From a virus: a DNA stretch of 24,242 bases. This document shows, one piece after another, positions 19,865 to 24,242 of the stretch. Position 1 is the stretch's first letter, and the number at the start of each line of letters is the position of its first letter. Under the pieces are notes generated by a model that had not been told where the DNA came from, ran no database searches, and worked only from the letters and a program-made list of their open reading frames with translations. The position numbers and the translations under genes were made by a program. The stretch covers positions 1 to 24,242 of IMG/VR virus record IMGVR_UViG_3300010392_000527. One strand, 5' to 3'.

Positions 19865-21821
19865 CGATCGTATTGAAGTTGAGATAGTTTTAGATGACGG
19901 CTCTATACAAAAGGGCTTTGCTAACATCCGCAAGCAAGCAAAGAAAACCTCTAAAAAGACTGGCGATGACTTTGATGTATTTGTTAACAAGCGTTTTGGC
20001 AAAGGAATCTTTCAATTACAGTCACAAATTCTGGCTATTGGCGCGGCCATTGGTGCTGCATTTGCTGCTGCGTTTGCGGCTGGTCAAGTAATTGAGGCAG
20101 CAAACAGACAAGAAGAAGCTGTTAATAATTTAAATACAGCGCTTAAGTTGGCTGGTGAGTTTAGTGATGAAGCATCGTTAGGTATTCAGCAATTTGCGTC
20201 TGACTTACAAGAAGTAACGACAATAGGTGATGAAGCAACGCTGGAGTTATTTTCTTTAGCTAGAACTTTTGTTAAGACAAACGAGGAAGCAACCAAGCTA
20301 ACACAAGCATCTATTGAGTTGGCTGCCGCCACAGGTATGTCTCTTGATAGTGCGGTTAAAAACTTAGGTAAGACGTTTGCTGGATTAACTGGTGAACTTG
20401 GGGAAAGCTTACCAGCTTTAAGAAATCTAAGCACAGAGGCTTTAAAGTCTGGCGAAGCGTTAGACTTTGTACTTGAAAGATTCGGAGGCGCAGCGAAGGC
20501 ACAAACTGAAACGTTTGCCGGTTCTGTTGCACAATTAAAAAACAACTTTGGTGATTTACTTGAGGGTATTGGCGATTGGATAACTAAATCCCCACTGGCT
20601 ATTAGTTTAATTAAAAGCTTATCCGAAATAGTTAAGAAGCTTGCAACTGACGTTAAAGAATCAAACATAGAAGATTTTGGATCTTCACTTGAAAAGGCAT
20701 CTTTAGCTTCCAGAAAAGCAAATGAAGAAGTGAAGAGGTTAAGAGAAGTTGTCGCAGACCTTAGGGAAACGGATGCTAAGGGAAATAAGAAAGAAGGATT
20801 CTTTTTTAATCCAGAAGCCCTAAGGGTTGCTATAGACAGATTAGCTATAGCTGAGCGTGAATTAATTAAACTAGATAAAACTGTAGAGCGCCTTACAAAG
20901 AAGGGCGCCGGCAGAAAAGATGAAGTCCTTCCCGTACCAGATATTAATAAGTTTAGGGCTAAGCTTGCAGAATTAGAACTTGCAAGAATACAGTCAGAAG
21001 AAGCGTCTATTAAGCGTGGTGGTGTTACGGCTGAAGAACGTACTCGATTAATTCAATTGGGTAGTGAAAAACAACGCGCTTTAATTATGCAAACTAATGA
21101 ACAGATAAGGCAAATTGAAGAACAGTTTGCTAGGGACGCTTCACTTACACAAGAGCAAAGAAGCCAATTAATATTAGAGAAACAACAAGAGCTTGGATTT
21201 AAATTAAAAGAAATCGCAGTAACTCAATCAGAACTAGCAAAAGGTGATGTCGAAGATTTCACAGATGCCATAGCTCAGTCTTTCCAAAAAGTTACTACAA
21301 CTATGAATACCTTTATGTCTACTTTCAGAAACACCGCAATTAATGGGATGGTTAGCGCATTTAGTCAACTAGGTTCCGCTCTTGCTAAAGGTGAAAACGG
21401 CTTTGATGCATTTGCCAAAGCTGTACTAGGTACTTTTGGTGAGTTGGCTATTCAGATAGGAACGATGATGGTTTTAGTTGGATCTGGTCTTTCTGTTATT
21501 CCAGGTTTTCAATCTTCTGCCGCTTCGGTTCCTTTTGGAATAGCATTAATTGTTTTAGGGGGCGCTCTAAAGGCAATAGCTGGTGGGTCTGGCGCAGGTG
21601 GTGCATCAACTGGATCAACAACAGCTGGTGATTTCGGCGGTGGCGATCAAGAATTTGATGGTGGTTTTGACCCTGAAGAAATAAGTGAACAGCAAGCTAT
21701 TAATGTCAACATTGAGGGTAATGTATTTGATAGTGATGAAACTGGTGTAAGAATAGCAGAAATAATTAACGAAAGCTTTGATACACAAGGCACACTTATT
21801 AACGCGGCGGCAACATCATGA
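19857..21821 (+). CDS. Tail tape measure protein
   Basis: 654 residues, the largest late gene, right after the chaperone pair. It begins with MADDRIEVEIVLDDGSIQKG, has two strongly hydrophobic stretches (about 52-78, IGAAIGAAFAAAFAAG; about 525-580, IGTMMVLVGSGLSVIPGF and later ALIVLGGALKAIAGG), and long helices rich in Glu/Lys/Ala/Gln between. The end is Gly/Ser/Asp-rich (GGGDQEFDGGFDPEE). Such proteins fill the tube, set tail length and may enter the host envelope on injection. At about 0.15 nm per residue the tail would be about 98 nm. No lysozyme or peptidase domain is visible. ATGG start lies inside the previous gene. Confidence 0.88.
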   Translation: MADDRIEVEIVLDDGSIQKGFANIRKQAKKTSKKTGDDFDVFVNKRFGKGIFQLQSQILAIGAAIGAAFAAAFAAGQVIEAANRQEEAVNNLNTALKLAGEFSDEASLGIQQFASDLQEVTTIGDEATLELFSLARTFVKTNEEATKLTQASIELAAATGMSLDSAVKNLGKTFAGLTGELGESLPALRNLSTEALKSGEALDFVLERFGGAAKAQTETFAGSVAQLKNNFGDLLEGIGDWITKSPLAISLIKSLSEIVKKLATDVKESNIEDFGSSLEKASLASRKANEEVKRLREVVADLRETDAKGNKKEGFFFNPEALRVAIDRLAIAERELIKLDKTVERLTKKGAGRKDEVLPVPDINKFRAKLAELELARIQSEEASIKRGGVTAEERTRLIQLGSEKQRALIMQTNEQIRQIEEQFARDASLTQEQRSQLILEKQQELGFKLKEIAVTQSELAKGDVEDFTDAIAQSFQKVTTTMNTFMSTFRNTAINGMVSAFSQLGSALAKGENGFDAFAKAVLGTFGELAIQIGTMMVLVGSGLSVIPGFQSSAASVPFGIALIVLGGALKAIAGGSGAGGASTGSTTAGDFGGGDQEFDGGFDPEEISEQQAINVNIEGNVFDSDETGVRIAEIINESFDTQGTLINAAATS

Positions 21822-22594
21822 TTCAGACTTTTAGTGTTTTTTATTATGGTACAACAGTTGATGACACAAACTACCTACTACCATTTGATGAAGGTGGTGG
21901 TGAGCTAAACGCAGAGTTAGAGTTTGGGGCTTATTCACTGACAGAACTAACGGTAGAAATAAAGCGTGCAATGGACATTGCTGGTGGCCAAGAATACACA
22001 ATCACACTTGATAGGGTTACTAGAATAGTTACTATTAGCGCTGCAGGTACGTTTGATTTACTGCTATCGACAGGCACAACCATAGGCACTTCTGTGTTTA
22101 GTCTTATTGGCTTTAATCAAGCGTCTGACTTAACGGGTGGTATTACATACAGTGGCATTGATGGCGCTGGCAGTGTGTTTGAGCCGCAAACTAAGTTTCA
22201 AAGCTATATTGATAAGGCTGACTCACAACAAGCATCCCAAGGCACAGTGCATAAATCAGCAAATGGTCAAGTTGAAGCCGTTACTTTTGGAATAGAGAAA
22301 TTTTATAAGTTTAATATTCAATGGGCTAATGACTTAGGCGAACACGTATATGATTTTATGAAAGCCAACTTGACTGGTGTTGAGGATTTGCGATCATTTA
22401 TGCAAGAAATCACACGTAAGGGCAGGTTTGAATTTATGCCAGACATTGACGATAGAAATACCTTTGATAAGGTTATACTTGAAAGAACGGCTTCTCATAG
22501 AGACGGCATTGGGTATGAATTAAAAGAGCGTTTCGACCAAAGCCTTCATGGGTATTTTGAAACTGGTAATTTAACATTAAGGGTGGTTGAGTAA
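21818..22594 (+). CDS. Distal tail protein or tail-tip component, 258 aa
   Basis: The N-terminal part (about 12-118) has a TVDDTNYLLPFDEGG segment, a LTELTVEIKRAMDIAGGQEY helix and then TITLDRVTRIVTISAAGTFD and LIGFNQASDLTGGITYSG, a layout often found in phage tip or baseplate proteins. The second half (about 122-258) holds FEPQTKFQSYIDK, VTFGIEKFYKFNIQWANDLG, FMKANLTGVEDLRSFMQEIT, then FDKVILERTA and a beta end, and may form the tube-facing ring. It takes the place of Dit after the tape measure. The start overlaps the tape measure stop (ATGA), and the stop overlaps the next ATG. Confidence 0.6.
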   Translation: MIQTFSVFYYGTTVDDTNYLLPFDEGGGELNAELEFGAYSLTELTVEIKRAMDIAGGQEYTITLDRVTRIVTISAAGTFDLLLSTGTTIGTSVFSLIGFNQASDLTGGITYSGIDGAGSVFEPQTKFQSYIDKADSQQASQGTVHKSANGQVEAVTFGIEKFYKFNIQWANDLGEHVYDFMKANLTGVEDLRSFMQEITRKGRFEFMPDIDDRNTFDKVILERTASHRDGIGYELKERFDQSLHGYFETGNLTLRVVE

Positions 22595-23301
22595 TGGCAG
22601 TATCAAACGGACAGCCGGTAAATGCATCAGTAACAAACGCCGCTTATATATCTAAGACCAACACAGGTACAGAAACAACGGTTGCAGTTATAGACTTAAA
22701 CAACGCAGGATCTGGTGCGCAAGTTTCAAACACACAACAGGCTATTAACGATAACATTACAGACATATCTACAAACACTTCTGACATTGCCACTAACACA
22801 TCTGGCATTGCTTCAAATTTAAGTTCAATCACAACCTTACAAGGGACCGCGCCCACAGCAGACGAAAAGGCTGCGCTTGCCGGAACTGACGGCAGCCCCT
22901 CGGTTAGTAACAAATATGTTACCGACTCAGACCCACGACTCTCAGGGGGCGAACAAAGTGAAACAATATCTAATGCGCAGACTAATACTGATTTTCTTAA
23001 TATGGTTTTTGATGAAGCTAACGGACATACTGTTATTTTAGACTACGCTATGAGACGTAGGACTGATTCAGATGAGAAACAAGCTACCGGTGAAATTGTT
23101 TTGCAATACAAAATAGACGCTGCGGTTTGGGAAGTTAGTGAAGATCATTATTCTAATGAAGATATGGGTACAACATTTGACGTTGGAACTGCTGCAGGGG
23201 TTGGGACGGTGGACTATACCACTGACACACTTGCTGGTGCAAACTATAATGGGGAACTGTTCTTTAGTGTGAGGAAAACGTTTAGTCAATTTAGTTCGTA
23301 A
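22594..23301 (+). CDS. Tail fibre-like protein with trimeric coiled coil, 235 aa
   Basis: Starts MAVSNGQPVNASVTNAAYIS. A repeat of 'DISTNTSDIATNTSGIASNL' character (about 57-80) looks like a polar, 7-residue coiled-coil stalk of a trimer. Next is PTADEKAALAGTDGSPSVSN, then KYVTDSDPRL (about 88-117), a segment often seen in fibres before the tip, and a beta-rich end (about 123-235) with TVILDYAMRRRTDSDEKQAT and GELFFSVRKTFSQFSS. It may bind the host surface, or carry the next protein. AGGGTGG is 8 bases before the ATG. No chaperone domain. Confidence 0.7.
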   Translation: MAVSNGQPVNASVTNAAYISKTNTGTETTVAVIDLNNAGSGAQVSNTQQAINDNITDISTNTSDIATNTSGIASNLSSITTLQGTAPTADEKAALAGTDGSPSVSNKYVTDSDPRLSGGEQSETISNAQTNTDFLNMVFDEANGHTVILDYAMRRRTDSDEKQATGEIVLQYKIDAAVWEVSEDHYSNEDMGTTFDVGTAAGVGTVDYTTDTLAGANYNGELFFSVRKTFSQFSS

Positions 23302-23310
23302 GGGGTTTTT

Positions 23311-24242
23311 GTGAAGAAATACATTTTGTTTTTTGCTATTATGTTAGTGGGTATGTCTGCGTTTACAGATCTTCCTAAGCGGTTCCGGCGTATGATTGTT
23401 AGTGAAGATCTAGCAGTAGGCCAAACGTCAACGCCGGATGCATCAGCCGCTTTAGAAGTAGAAAGTACTACCAAAGGTGCTTTATTTCCTAGAATGACTG
23501 AAGTACAAAGAGATGCTGTTAGCTCACCTGCTACTGGTTTGGTTGTTTATAATTCAGACACAGATAAATACAATTACTATGACGGTACTGCCTGGGAAGA
23601 GCTAGGTACTGGTGGTGGTGGAATAATTGAAGAATGGCAACTAGGAACTTGTGCGAGTAATTGGGTTACAAACACCACAATTGTTTGTTACTTCCGCCGC
23701 GTAGGTGGTTCAGCTCAAATCAAAATCAATGTTGCAACATCTGGAGTTCCGACAGCCACAGCTTTAAATGTTGATATCCCTTCTGAAATACCAGTTATAG
23801 ATACTGCAAAGCTTCCAACTACTACAGATAATCCTGTTGTTGGTTACGGAAATATAATTGATACAGGAACTACGTGGCACCCTACATCGGTGCGATACAT
23901 TGATACTAACACAGTAGATGTTCTGTTCTTCTTAGATGCTGCATCAACTCCTGGATCTAATGTTACTCACACTTCACCTTTTGCATTTAATTCTGGTGAT
24001 GGAGTTAATATTATTATTGAAGTTCCTATCTCTACGTGGGCAGCTACTGGTGTAGCAGAAAGTGATGTTCAAAGTCCTAGGGTTGATGTAACTCAAATCT
24101 GCACTAGTTATATTTCAAATGGTGGTTCACCAACGGTAACAAGAAGTGATGGTGATTGTGTAGACAGTTTAACTGATAATGGTGTTGGTGATGTTACCAT
24201 TAATTTTGCAGCAGGAACATTTTCTGATGGACCTAATTGTCA
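23311..24242 (+). CDS. Fibre-like protein with signal peptide, cut at right edge
   Basis: GTG start with AAGGGG five bases before it; 310 codons lie in the window and the frame stays open. The first 18 residues (MKKYILFFAIMLVGMSAF) look like a Sec signal peptide: two Lys, then 14 hydrophobic residues, then polar TDLPKRFRR. After that, QTSTPDASAALEVESTTKGA, LFPRMTEVQRDAVSSPATGL and VVYNSDTDKYNYYDGTAWEE (about 38-97) form a short domain that I know from exported and fibre-like proteins of Bdellovibrio- and Bacteroidetes-like bacteria. A Gly linker (TGGGG) then leads to a beta-rich, Thr/Asn-rich region. A signal peptide on a virion protein is unusual. It may instead be a membrane-facing or released receptor-related protein. 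Confidence 0.7.
   Translation, partial: MKKYILFFAIMLVGMSAFTDLPKRFRRMIVSEDLAVGQTSTPDASAALEVESTTKGALFPRMTEVQRDAVSSPATGLVVYNSDTDKYNYYDGTAWEELGTGGGGIIEEWQLGTCASNWVTNTTIVCYFRRVGGSAQIKINVATSGVPTATALNVDIPSEIPVIDTAKLPTTTDNPVVGYGNIIDTGTTWHPTSVRYIDTNTVDVLFFLDAASTPGSNVTHTSPFAFNSGDGVNIIIEVPISTWAATGVAESDVQSPRVDVTQICTSYISNGGSPTVTRSDGDCVDSLTDNGVGDVTINFAAGTFSDGPNC

Noticed and set aside
20186-20668. 160-residue minus-strand frame in the tape measure gene
   Set aside because: Shadow of an Ala/Glu/Leu-rich helical gene; no start context and no operon partner.

Overview
This window is a stretch of a tailed, double-stranded DNA phage (or prophage) genome with a long, non-contractile-looking tail. It carries a replication block, then a packaging, head, neck and tail block in the usual phage order. 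Nothing in it looks like a host chromosome: I see no rRNA, tRNA, CRISPR array, insertion sequence or integrase. The DNA is AT-rich. Genes are packed with 1, 4 or 8 bp overlaps, and many starts are GTG or TTG. The start of a lipoprotein (lipobox) and a Sec-type signal peptide on a fibre-like protein point to a Gram-negative host. Part of that last protein has a sequence style I associate with exported proteins of Bdellovibrio-like bacteria, but the host assignment is a guess.

Layout. (1) 1-2846, minus strand: a cysteine-rich protein split over two reading frames, a small helical protein, a superfamily 2 helicase with three C-terminal repeats, and the start of a lipoprotein that runs off the left edge. 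(2) 2847-3102: divergent intergenic region. (3) 3103-5373, plus strand: primase-polymerase fused to a D5-type superfamily 3 helicase, followed by a cluster of inverted 9-bp repeats (5382-5496). (4) 5509-7638, plus strand: a chain of about ten small genes, mostly unknown. (5) 7585-8466, minus strand: three small genes, the last one coding for an XhlA-like membrane protein behind a terminator hairpin. (6) 8467-8682: divergent control region with direct repeats, a stem-loop and an 18-bp perfect palindrome. (7) 8683-24242, plus strand: terminase large subunit, portal, two morphogenesis proteins, scaffold, major capsid protein, a set of small beta-rich virion proteins, neck and connector proteins, tail tube, tail assembly chaperone with a -1 frameshift extension, tape measure, distal tail protein and two fibre-type proteins. 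The last one is cut by the right edge.

How it works together: the left block would start and drive DNA replication. The right block builds a procapsid (portal, scaffold, capsid), fills it (terminase), joins it to the tail (connector, terminator) and builds a tail about 100 nm long (654-residue tape measure at about 0.15 nm per residue). No recognisable endolysin is present, and the small terminase subunit is not certain.

Seven genes were added or re-framed beyond simple long ATG reading frames: 1-134, 2267-2554, 6809-6904, 6901-7014, 7199-7375, 7477-7638 and 15825-15998. Several starts were moved to match ribosome binding sites. The most notable points are the apparent +1 frameshift at 2553-2557, the tail chaperone frameshift with a perfect downstream hairpin, the repeat cluster after the primase, the terminator that contains the ribosome site of the next gene, and the signal peptide on the terminal fibre-like protein.
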